From NCBI GenBank assembly GCA_019456145.1, contig VRUL01000009.1:62001-126000 (forward strand): DNA of 64,000 nt, in the 5' to 3' direction. A program made the translations under genes and the position numbers. Below are positions 1 to 10,200 of this stretch, in pieces. Under the pieces are notes generated by a model that made no database searches, was not told the origin of the DNA, and saw only the letters and a program-made list of their open reading frames with translations. Each line of letters starts with the position of its first letter. Positions within the stretch are counted from its first letter, which is position 1. Origin of the DNA: Planctomycetota bacterium (GTDB lineage Bacteria; Planctomycetota; Phycisphaerae; Sedimentisphaerales; Anaerobacaceae).

Positions 1-701
1 TCAATCAATTGTTTTCTTGTCACCGTCGGTTGCTGAAGCGCTACATTATCGCTGATATGCTCAAAGAAAGGAGACACAGTCGGCGACTTTTGGACGTCGG
101 GGCCGGGGGCTGCGATATTGCCCGTTGGCTGATCAAAACTTGCCGCCACAGAGGACTCCAGCTGGATATTACGTGCATCGACCACGATCCTCGTGTTGTC
201 GAATATGCCAGGAGCCGAACTTCAGACGTTCCCGGCATCGAGATCAGGTGTGCCGAGGCTATGGAAATTGACATGTTCAACGAACGCTTTGACTACGTTT
301 TGGCCAACCATCTGCTCCACCATCTTGGCTCATCCGATGTCGAAACAATATTGAAGAAAATCAGCAACGTCTGTGACCGAGTATTTCTTGTCAATGATCT
401 TTTGCGATGCTATCATTCTTATCTGGCTTTTACCATTATTGCCGGGATTCTCTTTCGTCGCAGTTTTGCTTTCACAGACGGCAGAATCTCTATCAGAAAG
501 GGATTTACTCGGCACGAGTTTCTTGAGATGACAGGTAAGATGGAAATGGAAGGAACTACTATTGTCAGTACGGCTTTTCCCGGTCACATTTACATAGTGA
601 ACTGCCGTGACTCTGTCGATTCGAGCGGCAATGACCGGCGGATTTTTCACGGTTTCGATAAACGGCAAGCTGGAGCTGAAAGAACAGAGCAGGTTGATTA
701 A
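1..701 (+). CDS. Class I SAM-dependent methyltransferase (5' end cut off)
   Basis: The reading frame is open to the left window edge, so the true start is probably upstream; a TTG at 9 is the first possible start inside the window. The fold is shown by a glycine-rich SAM-binding motif (LDVGAGGCDIA), an acidic residue ending the next strand (CIDHDP) and a later DYVLANHLLHHL stretch typical of the motif before the catalytic region. The family methylates small molecules or lipids using S-adenosylmethionine in the cytoplasm; the substrate cannot be read from sequence. The stop codon TAA (699-701) lies inside the left flank of an inverted-repeat element. Family assignment is safe; the specific role is unknown. 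Confidence 0.8.
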   Translation, partial: NQLFSCHRRLLKRYIIADMLKERRHSRRLLDVGAGGCDIARWLIKTCRHRGLQLDITCIDHDPRVVEYARSRTSDVPGIEIRCAEAMEIDMFNERFDYVLANHLLHHLGSSDVETILKKISNVCDRVFLVNDLLRCYHSYLAFTIIAGILFRRSFAFTDGRISIRKGFTRHEFLEMTGKMEMEGTTIVSTAFPGHIYIVNCRDSVDSSGNDRRIFHGFDKRQAGAERTEQVD

Positions 702-702
702 G

Positions 703-857
703 AGTCTCTAACAAAATGAATCGTTGTACCGAAAGCGAGCGTTTTTTTGTCCTGCAAGGAAGGCGAAACAGGCAATGCCAAAGCATTGTCGATACAGCCT
801 GACGCCGTCAGGACGAAAAACAAGCCGCTTGAATACAGAGTCATTTTGTTATAGGCT
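703..857. mobile_element. 155-bp inverted-repeat element, copy A (MITE/REP-like)
   Basis: Non-coding element with imperfect terminal inverted repeats: left end AGTCTCTAACAAAATGA, right end (reverse complement) AGCCTATAACAAAATGA. It is flanked by TTAAG (698-702) and CTAAG (858-862), which look like a short target duplication. Internal hairpins include 773-788 and 798-812. It is the reverse complement of 34567-34721 with one base difference. The left flank contains the stop codon of the upstream methyltransferase. No transposase is encoded, so movement would need an enzyme supplied in trans. Confidence 0.8.
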
Positions 858-946
858 CTAAGAGTAGAAACGGATGATCGCTTAAGTTGAGGAAAGTGAG
901 ACCATTGGGGAAAGTTTCACCGTTGATTTTGAAGGAGTGGTTTATT

Positions 947-1888
947 ATGGCGAAAAAATTCAGTTATGATGTAGTTAAACGTTGGAAAGGTAATCCGCTG
1001 CTTACTATTGAGGACATCCCTTTCCCCTGCAATACTGTCTTTAATGCTGCTTGCGCAAAATACAATGGTCAATATATACTGCTGCTGCGTATTGAAGATC
1101 TGACGGGCCGATCTGTTTTTGCCCTGGCCCGAAGTGATGATGGATACCATTTTGAACTTGAACCTGATCCGGTAATGACGCCCTGTACGCAGGATGATTG
1201 TTTCAAAGAATATGAAAAAAAAGGCATCGAGGACCCCCGCATAACCAAAATCGGAGACGTGTATTATATAATGTACACCGCCGTTTCGTCGTATGGCGCG
1301 CTGCTGGCACTTGCCAAAACAACTGATTTCAAAAACTTTGAACGAATTGCGCTTGTTTCCGAGCCGGAAAACAAAGACGGCGTACTGTTCCCTGAGAAAA
1401 TAAACGGCAAATACGCCAGGCTCGACAGACCCGTCGCAGGTGGCCTGGGCAATATCTGGATTTCATATTCGGACGACATGATTGCCTGGGGTGGTTCAAG
1501 ATGCGTTATGACGGTTCGTGACGATCACTGGGATTCCTGGCGGATTGGAGCTTCATCACAACCGATCAAAATAGATAGTGGCTGGCTGATAATCTATCAC
1601 GGTGTAAAAAGTGCTTCCGGCGGACCCATTTACAGACTCGGTGCTGCCGTACTGGCCGAAGATGATCCGTCAAAAGTGCTTTGTCGAAGCGCGATACCGA
1701 TTCTTTCACCGCGGGAATATTATGAACGTGTCGGAGACGTTAACAATGTAGTTTTTTCCTGTGGCGCTATTCTGGAAGACGATGGCGAGCAGCTAAAGAT
1801 TTATTATGGGGCTTCAGATACTTCCATCTGCCTCGGCACGGCAAACGTCAATGAACTGATGCAGTTCTGCACAATCGGAGAGCATTGA
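947..1888 (+). CDS. GH130-type glycoside phosphorylase/hydrolase
   Basis: 313 residues. The ATG at 947 is chosen over an in-frame upstream start at 887 because a good ribosome site (GAAGGAG, 931-937) lies just before it. The five-bladed-propeller GH130 family is indicated by a GIEDPRI motif carrying the usual catalytic aspartate, a LLLRIED segment, a DRPVAG segment and WLIIYHGV. GH130 members mostly cleave beta-mannosides, either by phosphorolysis or hydrolysis; I cannot decide which. No signal peptide is seen, so it probably acts in the cytoplasm on imported oligosaccharides. It is a paralogue of the gene at 61614-62672 near the other end of the window. Confidence 0.85.
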   Translation: MAKKFSYDVVKRWKGNPLLTIEDIPFPCNTVFNAACAKYNGQYILLLRIEDLTGRSVFALARSDDGYHFELEPDPVMTPCTQDDCFKEYEKKGIEDPRITKIGDVYYIMYTAVSSYGALLALAKTTDFKNFERIALVSEPENKDGVLFPEKINGKYARLDRPVAGGLGNIWISYSDDMIAWGGSRCVMTVRDDHWDSWRIGASSQPIKIDSGWLIIYHGVKSASGGPIYRLGAAVLAEDDPSKVLCRSAIPILSPREYYERVGDVNNVVFSCGAILEDDGEQLKIYYGASDTSICLGTANVNELMQFCTIGEH

Positions 1889-2064
1889 TTTCCCAGGCAA
1901 CTGTCCTGTGGGTTGAGTTTGTAAGACTGTATAAAAGAAGAATTGTTATGAGAATAAAATCCCCGGGTTTTTCGTTGCTTATTTGAGAGACTATCTTGCT
2001 TGGTATCGGCCACGCAGCTTGTGCCTGCTCGCTCTTTGGAGTTATAGCCTGAGTCTATGCTCTG

Positions 2065-3933
2065 TTAAAGAGAGAGGATAAATTCAGCCAGACTGTTTAT
2101 CTGCTTGTCGGTCAGGGTGGATGTTTTTCCATGCTTGTCGTTGGGGTTGTGCTTAGTCAGCACTTCTTTAATGGTCTTCGCCCGGCCGTCATACAGATAG
2201 GGCGCGGTCCTCCACGCCTCTATCAGTGTGGGGGTATCAAAAGATTGGTTTTCATCCCTGTCCTTTCCGAGGCCGAGGTTGTATTTATTAAGGTCGGTAT
2301 AAAGTGGGGAAGTGTGGCACGAAACACATCCTGCTTTGTTGAAAACTCTGCGTCCTTGTCGTGCTTCGCTGCTCAGCTTGCCTTTAACCAGGTAAGGACT
2401 TTGAACAGGTTTAAGTGACTTGAGATACTCGTCTATCGCGGCCGCATCCTCTTCGGGACGCACCGCAAATTGGATGTGTCTGATTCCAGCGCGAACGGCA
2501 GTTTCGGCATCAGGACGAACACCCGTTATCGTTGCTGGTGGCGTTTTGTGGGCCAGCAACAGGCTCTTGGTATTCTTGGGATTGCCTACGCCGTCATTTA
2601 GAAGGTCCCAGTTCAAGGCATCGACCCGTGCGCCCCCGGGATGGCAGCTGGCGCAGCTCTGCCAATTCTGAAAGCAAAGCGAAGCATCGTTGAATAACAT
2701 CTCGCCTTTGCGTACTTTCGTCAGGGCTTTCCTGGCTCCCAGAGAAACAGATTGGGCTCGAGGTGGTTTTTCCGGGTCGATTTCCACAACGCCAAGGCTG
2801 TCCGTGAAGTATTCAGCCACGTACAGTTTTGTGCCGATTACAGCCAGGCCACGCGGCCCATTGCCCGTGAGTTTAAGCCTACGTCGGAGACCTACCAGAA
2901 ACGACAGGTCGTTCGGCACGTCGTCAGGTGACAACGAAACGTCAGATACCTTTACACCCTTTGCCACGCTTGCTAATTTATCGTGAAGTTTTGCTCTGTC
3001 GATGACACTCACCTCATGAGTGCTGGCATGCGTGATGCAGATATACTTGCCGTCATCGGTGCACTCCACATCCCATGGAATGGCTGCTCCCAAATCGACG
3101 TCGTCGAGCAGGACCGTATTGAGCAGTTTTCTTTTTTGTATGTCCACGATACTCAGTGCGTTGGTATTCATCCATCCCCGCTCCAACTGGGTCGTGGGAA
3201 GCTGATAGCGGGCCAGAATATGAGTAATATATGCGTCTCGGCCGTCCGGCGCGATACAGATATCTTGTACGCTGGTGCTGCCGTTGGGAAGCTCGATGGT
3301 TTTAACTATCTTTTTTGTCTCAGTATTCAGGATGGAAACAACTGCTGCCGTATAGTCTCCATCAGCTGTGCCCGCAGGAAGATGGTTGGCTATAAACAAC
3401 AACTTGTTGTCCGCCGTCAGAGCCGCCGCCACAGGTTCGCGCTGCACGGGAATCCTTGCTAATTCCTTTTTGGATACCAGGTCTATTACCGAGACGTTGT
3501 TGTTGAATCGGTTGCAAACGTAGAGCGTCTTTCCGTCGGAGCTGACCACAGGTCCGACAGGTGTATGCCCGGCCGGCAGCGCCCCGCCGACCTTGCCGGT
3601 CTTCAGATTCACAACATGAATCCGGCCGTTGTACGCCCCACCGGTGACATATAGTCGGGAGCCATCCGGGGCCAGGGCCAAACCGTTAGGCTGGTACGGC
3701 AGCGAAAATGTTTTTGTCACCTTGCTGCTGCCAATGTCAAAAACGACCACTTGCTTGGCCGTGGCTTCAGCTACATAAAGGGTCTTGCCCTCATTGTCAG
3801 CCACCAGCGCCACCGGCGAGAGATATTCCTTGGCGGCTTGAGCGGTAAACGTGACGCTGCTGATGCAAAAAAGTACCGGAAAAATGTATAGCAGCATTTT
3901 TATTTTGTTTATGCGTTGTTGTCGTTTGATCAT
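2065..3933 (-). CDS. Beta-propeller plus di-haem cytochrome c (MauG/CCP-like); HZS beta-gamma-like
   Basis: 622 residues with an N-terminal signal peptide (hydrophobic run about 13-30, ending in TAQA). Residues about 35-380 are YVTN-type beta-propeller repeats (for example ALAPDGSRLYVTGG). The C-terminal part carries two haem c motifs, CASCH at 427-431 and CVSCH at 536-540, separated by a segment typical of di-haem cytochrome c peroxidase/MauG proteins (PKNTKSLLLAHKTPPATITG). It should act in the periplasm. Hydrazine synthase beta is a propeller and gamma is a MauG-like di-haem protein, so the architecture resembles a beta-gamma fusion; the same architecture also occurs in uncharacterised proteins. 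It is the last gene of the operon, 24 bases after the 850-residue cytochrome. Family is clear, role inferred. Confidence 0.82.
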   Translation of the reverse strand: MIKRQQRINKIKMLLYIFPVLFCISSVTFTAQAAKEYLSPVALVADNEGKTLYVAEATAKQVVVFDIGSSKVTKTFSLPYQPNGLALAPDGSRLYVTGGAYNGRIHVVNLKTGKVGGALPAGHTPVGPVVSSDGKTLYVCNRFNNNVSVIDLVSKKELARIPVQREPVAAALTADNKLLFIANHLPAGTADGDYTAAVVSILNTETKKIVKTIELPNGSTSVQDICIAPDGRDAYITHILARYQLPTTQLERGWMNTNALSIVDIQKRKLLNTVLLDDVDLGAAIPWDVECTDDGKYICITHASTHEVSVIDRAKLHDKLASVAKGVKVSDVSLSPDDVPNDLSFLVGLRRRLKLTGNGPRGLAVIGTKLYVAEYFTDSLGVVEIDPEKPPRAQSVSLGARKALTKVRKGEMLFNDASLCFQNWQSCASCHPGGARVDALNWDLLNDGVGNPKNTKSLLLAHKTPPATITGVRPDAETAVRAGIRHIQFAVRPEEDAAAIDEYLKSLKPVQSPYLVKGKLSSEARQGRRVFNKAGCVSCHTSPLYTDLNKYNLGLGKDRDENQSFDTPTLIEAWRTAPYLYDGRAKTIKEVLTKHNPNDKHGKTSTLTDKQINSLAEFILSL

Positions 3934-3957
3934 TTTGAGTTTCCTTTATAATTATAA

Positions 3958-6510
3958 TTACCGGCCCGGTACGATTGCGGCATCAGGCCTATACCATAGC
4001 GATTGCCAGTATGCCTGGTCGGTCGCGTAAACATCGATGTTGGCATCCGCGGCAAGGTTCTTCGGGAGGACCCCATACCTTATCATCTCACGGACATACT
4101 GTTGCCGGGGACGGAAGCCGGGCATATCGAATCGTTTGATCTTGTCCAAATGTTTTTTGCCTGCGATACAGAGAGCCAGGATTTTTTGATAGTTCGGGTC
4201 GTTGGTGTTGGCGAAGACCGTCACGGACTCGTCGCTTTGTTTGTTTTGCTTGCAGAGGCCATACCCGCCGGCTTCGGGCGCCAGAGGCGCCAGCAGAATT
4301 AATGACTTTTCCGGCCGGGTGAAATTAAACACCAAGTGCCGCATTACATACCCCGGCTGACCATGCCACGGAGGCACGTCGCGGTTGTCCGACGGCGCCA
4401 AAGGCAGAGGCAGGAACTGGTTGTGGCAGCCAGCGCAACGGCTTTTGATGACCTCGGCAGCCGCTATCGTGCTGGGCCACTGGCGGTCAGACTGGTCCTG
4501 ATGATTCTCGCCGTATCCACCGATCATTCCACAGCCCAGCGCAGCATACGTACCGGGGTAAGGCGAACCGGCCTCAATCCAATAACGAATCATGTCCTGT
4601 TCGTGCGGCGTGACCTTGACAGAGTGATGACTACCATCAAGTTTCTTCATCAGCGCACTGGCGCCACTGCCGATAGACCTCGGGGGAAGATTGCTCTTTG
4701 CCTGGTTGCGACCGTCGGCGAACTGACGTCGAATGGTCAGCGTGTAGTAGCTGTGAGAATAAAGCGGCCCACGATCGCCGCTGAGGAGCACGCCGCCGGC
4801 ACGGGGGCCCTCATCTGCGGTCGCTTCGTATCCGTGGCATCCGACGCAGTGTTTATCGAGTATGGGCTGGATGTCCCGTGGAAAATCGAACACCTCAGGG
4901 ATACCTTGAATAGGCGTGATCTTGCTGGGCGGGTGTCGGACGGCCTGAAGTGTGCTCCGGCCCGGGTTGACCGGTGTGCTGGTGCGATGCTCATGGCATC
5001 CGACGCAGCTCGTGGTCTCCCCCGGTGAGACCATCAGGAAACTCTGCATCCGTTTGACCGAGTTGTTGTTTTCATCCAGCGCCACGAAAAACAGGCTTCG
5101 CATCGCCGGCACTTCCATGTAAGCCGAGCCGTCCGGCTCAACAGGTACCGTCCCGAGAATTCGCTCGAGCATGAACGTGCCGCCGTAGCTGACCGGTTCC
5201 ATCCCGCCGGTGAAATGAATCGGCGCAGGAAGAGGTTCCACCACAAGCAGTTTCTTGATATCACCGCGCTTGACGCCCTCCATCCGCCGGCCCTTGTAAA
5301 CGTCTGCCAGGATCAATCGGCCGGTCGTTTGTGTCAGGGTCACTCGAGGTGGAATCACTCGCTCGCGAACTCTGGCTCGCAGTGGGCGGGGCTCATGGCA
5401 TTGCACGCCGGCCTGGACAAGATTTGCAGGAAGATGATAAATCTCTTGTGTTTTACCCTGGCCGTTCATTACAAGAAGCCGAGTACCCTGGGCTATGAGG
5501 AAACAATCCTCGGAAAACGGATATGGATCCCGATAATTGGACTTTCGGCTGACAGGACGTGATGATGCCTTTTGATCTGGTCCGGCCTTGGGGGTAACGA
5601 TGGTAATTTGTCCTTCGTGTTCCCGGCGACCATGTCCCGGGGAAAACACCGCTAAAACTTTCTTGGTATTGGGGATTGGCTTGGCATCTATCATCACGGT
5701 GCCAGGATGCATGTTCCCATAGTAAGTCATCTGACCGGTCCCATCGGGATTGATTGTCCAGAGGTGATGATAGTGGACCTGGCTTCGGTCAACGTACTCC
5801 CATCGCTGGTACAGCACCCGGCCGTCAGGGAGAGGCCAGGGTGTGTTCTCATGCTCACTGTTGCTGGAGATCGTTCGGATGTTGTTTCCGTCGGCGTCAC
5901 ATCGGTAAAGTATGGCCACGTGTGTAAGCCAGCAGCCCACCCAGCGATGACAGCGGCTGGAGCAGAACACGATTGAGTCATCGGGTAAGTAGGTCGGTTC
6001 GATATCATCATACGGGCCGTCTGTGAGCTGCTTCAGTCCACCTCCGTCGGTATTTATTTCATAAAGATTGAAGTTTTCCGTACCGCTCTTGCGGTAGGAA
6101 AACAGGATTTTACTGCCGTCATAGTGTACCTGAGGATCGCGGACTGTGCCTTTGGGATCATCCAGCAGCACAGTAACCTCGCCGGTCCTGAGATTCAGTT
6201 TGCATAACCGGCCCATGGCCCGGTACGCCTTGCGGTCAGAGTTCTCCGCGTAATATCCGAAATTGGCGTACCAGTGGCCGTCGTAGTTCAACTGACGGCA
6301 GGCAAAAACGATTTCGTCTACGCCCGCCATCGGCCCGTCGAGAAATTCTTCGAGCAGTGTCGGCGGCTTTGTACTGTTGGCTTCGCCGGCGAGGCAAGGA
6401 GCGAAAAAGTTGGCAAGTACCCCGCAGATAACCAGGAACAAAACCACATTTATCTGTTGATGTTTTGTCACAATCTTTTTCATCTTAATAGTTATTCGGC
6501 GCCGGTTCAT
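3958..6510 (-). CDS. Hydrazine synthase alpha-like multihaem c-type protein
   Basis: 850 residues with a signal peptide (hydrophobic segment about 22-40, then CLAG). The N-terminal half holds PD40/WD40-like propeller repeats (YEINTDGGGLKQLTDGPYDD and similar). A middle region (about 380-500) resembles the HZS-alpha middle domain, with VPVEPDGSAYMEVPA. Three haem c motifs follow: CVGCH 502-506, CVGCH 555-559 and CAGCH 692-696. The start codon directly abuts the stop of the upstream thioredoxin-like gene, implying translational coupling. Hydrazine synthase alpha of anammox bacteria has a propeller and two haems; the third motif here is an addition. The substrate is unknown and hydrazine synthesis should not be assumed. 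Confidence 0.82.
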   Translation of the reverse strand: MNRRRITIKMKKIVTKHQQINVVLFLVICGVLANFFAPCLAGEANSTKPPTLLEEFLDGPMAGVDEIVFACRQLNYDGHWYANFGYYAENSDRKAYRAMGRLCKLNLRTGEVTVLLDDPKGTVRDPQVHYDGSKILFSYRKSGTENFNLYEINTDGGGLKQLTDGPYDDIEPTYLPDDSIVFCSSRCHRWVGCWLTHVAILYRCDADGNNIRTISSNSEHENTPWPLPDGRVLYQRWEYVDRSQVHYHHLWTINPDGTGQMTYYGNMHPGTVMIDAKPIPNTKKVLAVFSPGHGRREHEGQITIVTPKAGPDQKASSRPVSRKSNYRDPYPFSEDCFLIAQGTRLLVMNGQGKTQEIYHLPANLVQAGVQCHEPRPLRARVRERVIPPRVTLTQTTGRLILADVYKGRRMEGVKRGDIKKLLVVEPLPAPIHFTGGMEPVSYGGTFMLERILGTVPVEPDGSAYMEVPAMRSLFFVALDENNNSVKRMQSFLMVSPGETTSCVGCHEHRTSTPVNPGRSTLQAVRHPPSKITPIQGIPEVFDFPRDIQPILDKHCVGCHGYEATADEGPRAGGVLLSGDRGPLYSHSYYTLTIRRQFADGRNQAKSNLPPRSIGSGASALMKKLDGSHHSVKVTPHEQDMIRYWIEAGSPYPGTYAALGCGMIGGYGENHQDQSDRQWPSTIAAAEVIKSRCAGCHNQFLPLPLAPSDNRDVPPWHGQPGYVMRHLVFNFTRPEKSLILLAPLAPEAGGYGLCKQNKQSDESVTVFANTNDPNYQKILALCIAGKKHLDKIKRFDMPGFRPRQQYVREMIRYGVLPKNLAADANIDVYATDQAYWQSLWYRPDAAIVPGR

Positions 6511-7293
6511 TTATTTACTGACAAACGTATCTAATTGCTTGTTTCTGCTGACACTAAGTATCTTCTCGACAACTTCATCAGTTAATTCGTAGTCCTTGAG
6601 CAGCGGAAATCCTTCCCACACAACGTACCCGTCCGGCTCAACAATAATCACGTGTGGAATCCCGAAAACTCCCAAATTCTCCTTCATACGTGCCTGTGTG
6701 TCTATGGCGCTAAAGTATTCGATTGTTTGTTCTTTGTACTTTCTGACAGCTTCTTCTTTCTGGTCGGAAATGGCAATAACTACTAATTCGGCTCCGAATT
6801 TCCGATGCAGTTGATTCAACTTTGGAACCGAAATCCTGCACTGGCTGCACCACGTAGCCCAGAATTCGATCAGAGTGCACTTGCCGGAAGTATCGGGCTT
6901 GTCGGTAAGCCATTTCTCCACCACCAAATCGGGTGCTTTTTCCCACAGGAAGGACCTTGCCCAAAGACGTTTGCCTTTTTGGGGCACAGGTGATTCGTAC
7001 TCTTCTTTGAAAGGGGAATTTATAGCAAATCGTGGAATCTCTTCGGTTCCTGCCGCCTGCTTCTTTTCGTCGTTCGACTCGTCTGCTTTATCTGAAACTG
7101 CTTTTGACACTTGGCTAACAGATGTTACACTCGCTGCTGTTGCCTGGGCGTCTTGCTGTTGTTCTGCCGTTATCTCCACTCGCTTGTCACATCCGCCAGG
7201 AACCAACAGAACTGCTGCTAATAACATCGGGGATAAAAGTTTAATACCTCCGATATTTACCCAACTGTTTTTTTCAGTCAACGTTTTACTCAT
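6511..7293 (-). CDS. TlpA/ResA-like thioredoxin-fold lipoprotein
   Basis: 260 residues. A lipoprotein signal ends in LVPGGC, with lipid attachment predicted at Cys35. After a low-complexity linker (about 45-90), a thioredoxin fold carries the redox-active WCSQC at 148-152 in the context FWATWCSQCRISVP, and a cis-proline segment GIPHVIIVEPDG. Such proteins reduce disulfides in the periplasm, including apocytochrome c haem-binding cysteines. That fits its place between two multihaem cytochrome genes: it overlaps the upstream gene by four bases and directly abuts the downstream start. A maturation role for these cytochromes is inference. Confidence 0.85.
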   Translation of the reverse strand: MSKTLTEKNSWVNIGGIKLLSPMLLAAVLLVPGGCDKRVEITAEQQQDAQATAASVTSVSQVSKAVSDKADESNDEKKQAAGTEEIPRFAINSPFKEEYESPVPQKGKRLWARSFLWEKAPDLVVEKWLTDKPDTSGKCTLIEFWATWCSQCRISVPKLNQLHRKFGAELVVIAISDQKEEAVRKYKEQTIEYFSAIDTQARMKENLGVFGIPHVIIVEPDGYVVWEGFPLLKDYELTDEVVEKILSVSRNKQLDTFVSK

Positions 7294-10200
7294 CTGTTCT
7301 GGACCAGTTGCCTGGCCTTTCCATCAGTTTGTATCACTATCCGAAAGCCGACATTGTAGACTTTTTGCCAGGCGGGGTAGCTCAGGCGAAAAGCCGAACG
7401 GCAGCGCTTGGGCCGGTCGTACCATGAACCGCCTCTGACCACTCTTTTGCCATCGTCAGTGATGTCATTTCTGCCGTCGTCGTCACTGTACGGATACGGT
7501 TTATACGTGGACCGTACCAACTCCCAGGCATTACCGTGCATATCGTGCAGACCCCATGCGTTGGATATGTAACTGCCTGCATCGGTCGTCACCAGGGCAT
7601 GGTCATTGAAGCGGGCATCTCTGGGAACCAGGTCGGCAGTGTACCTGCCATCTGTATCGTAGGCCAACTCTCGAATGGTTACATCGGCCATGTTGGCGAA
7701 TGCGGAAAAGTCGGTGTTCAGGTCGCCGTATGATAACGTCGAATTAGTACCGGCCCGGCAGGCCCATTCCCATTGGGCCTCGGTTGGAAGCGTCACGTCT
7801 TGTCCGGTTTTCTTTGACAACCAGCGGCAAAAAGCCATGGCTTCATTCCACGAGATGCGGACGACGGGTTGCCTGGGATTGTTCAGCAGCCAGCCGATGT
7901 GCCGTTCACTAAAGCTCCAGGACCCCTTGTGCTCGAACCGGCTGTCGTGGTTTCGGTCAAACTGAGCGTACTGCGTATTGGTCACCTCAAACTTACCCAT
8001 CCAGAACGGCTCTTCTATCTTCACGCGTTTAAGAGGTTGTTCGTCTACTTCACCGTTTGAGTCGCCCATTACGAAATGACCGGCTGGTATGAGAACCATA
8101 TCGAGCTTGACGCCGTCGCCGAGGTCAATTGTTCGAGTGGTCGGTCCGGCCGCAGCTTGACGATGTTTGGCCTCGGCGGCGCTAAACGGCCAGTCCGGGC
8201 AGTCAACAACCCTCACAGGATTTTGCGCTAGTGGTTTGGGCATGATTGGCTCGATGGCTTTTCTCGGTGTTTCCACAATGGCTTCGAAGTCTTTATCAAC
8301 ACCTGCATAAAGCTTAAGCAGATGAATGCGGCGATCGTGATCACGTTTGATAGAGTTCAGCCCGGCAGTCTCCTGCCAGGTTCCATGACACGGAGCATTC
8401 AAATCGATCCAGGTTGTCAGCCGGTCCCACGCCTCGGCATCGAGTTTGACGCCGTGATGTCCCTTTTTGAGCATCTGGAAGAGTTCACTTGTGTCCGTAT
8501 GAAATTCACCCGGTGCCAGGAGTCGAATATCGCTTTCCAGACCGCCGACTCTTACAAAGCTACGTAACTCAACGTAAGCCGGAGGAAAAACACCGCCATA
8601 TTTTTTATACAGTTCGTTCTTGTCGGCATTTGTAACCAGTCTTGTTTTCGGATCAGTGTTCTTTAATACCACGAAAGCGTTTCGGTCGCCGCGGAGGTCA
8701 GCAATGGTACTGCCGTCATCTCGCGGTTTTCCGTTGTGGCAGGCAACGCAGTACTTATCAAGAACGGGCTGGACCTCACGAACAAAGCTGAAACCTCTGG
8801 CCGGTCCCCGCCATGGCTGGATTTCGGAGGGCTTTCGCTTGGAAGCAATTGTCCGCCGGCTCGGTGGGGCAGCGTTTTGTTTCTCATGGCACCCGATACA
8901 GGAAACAAATTCACCCGGCATCGCGGTTGTCCAGCTCCGCATCAGTTGCACGGCTTTGCCTTCGGAATCCAGGGCCTGGATGGAAATTGGTGTATTGGCT
9001 GGCACGCGGAACAGCGCCGAGCCGTCCTCTCTTATAGGCACTGTGCCCAGTACAAGTTTGGGTTCCCAGGGACCATCGGTGCCAACCCGATGACTAATCC
9101 CTGCTATCCTCTGATATGCGAAGTGATATGTGAACAGCCGGAGGTTTTTTACCGTTCCGCGGGGAACACCCTTCAGGCCGGGCCCTTCGTAAATGTCCTC
9201 AAGATATAGCAAAGCGTCCCGCCGTTTGAGATCAACTCTATCGACGATGACAGGTGGTTTTTTCCTTTTTCTAAATGGGAAGGGATCAAGCAGCGCGTAA
9301 CCTTCGGCTTCCTTAATCAGGGTGATATTATCGAATACGTCCACAAGGTATATGCCCCACAAATCTGATGGGGTCGGCTTGGCTGAAACGATGAAGTATT
9401 TTTCACTGAGAGGGTAAGGGTGAAGGTATTTGGGCCAACTGAATTCAGTCAGCTTGTCCTCGATAAGAGGCTCAACTTTCCTGCCTCGGCCGGGTATTCG
9501 CTGAACGACACCATTAGTTGAATTTCTGCCGATAGCCGGGTCGAAAATCACCAGTTCACCGACTCGTCCGACATGGTGGCCCGTGACGATCCCGACGACC
9601 TTGGTGGGATGGTTCGGAATTGGCCGGGCAAAGAAAATCGCGTTGGGCCAGTACGAGCCGCTGCCGTAAAACTCCTTCTGACAGCTCCCGTCGGGGTTCA
9701 TGGTAAACAGGTATCGGCCCCAGATATGAGGGATATCAGTGTATTCCCATCGAAGGTAGAGAATTCGCCCATCGTTCATAACTGTTGGACAGTAGTTATG
9801 GTCCTGTTCGAAACTGAGTTGACGAATATTCCTGCCCTCACCGTCCATTATATAGAGCATCGCCACGTTAACCGAAGCATTACAGGGAACACCCTGAAAA
9901 ACCGCTGTGGAGATGAATCCAATATTTCCATTGGGCAGGTAAAAGGAGTTGAAGTTGTGGACATCGGGCTGGTTTCGCGGTGTCAACTGGCGCGGCTTGC
10001 CACCGTCTGTATCGATTTCAAAGACCTGCCAATTGCGGTTATCGCCCGGCATAGAAAACGTAAGCTTCTCGGCATCGAAATTAATATCCAGGTCCGAGAC
10101 AAGTTTCGGCGGATCTGGTTTATAGAAAGTAGTCAGCGTCCCTACCGGCCGAACCGGGGAAAGGACGGCGAGTTCATTTTCCCAGTCATGAATATTTGGA

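Noticed and set aside
4336..5028. 230-codon frame opposite the 850-residue cytochrome gene
   Set aside because: Antisense shadow with no recognisable domain.
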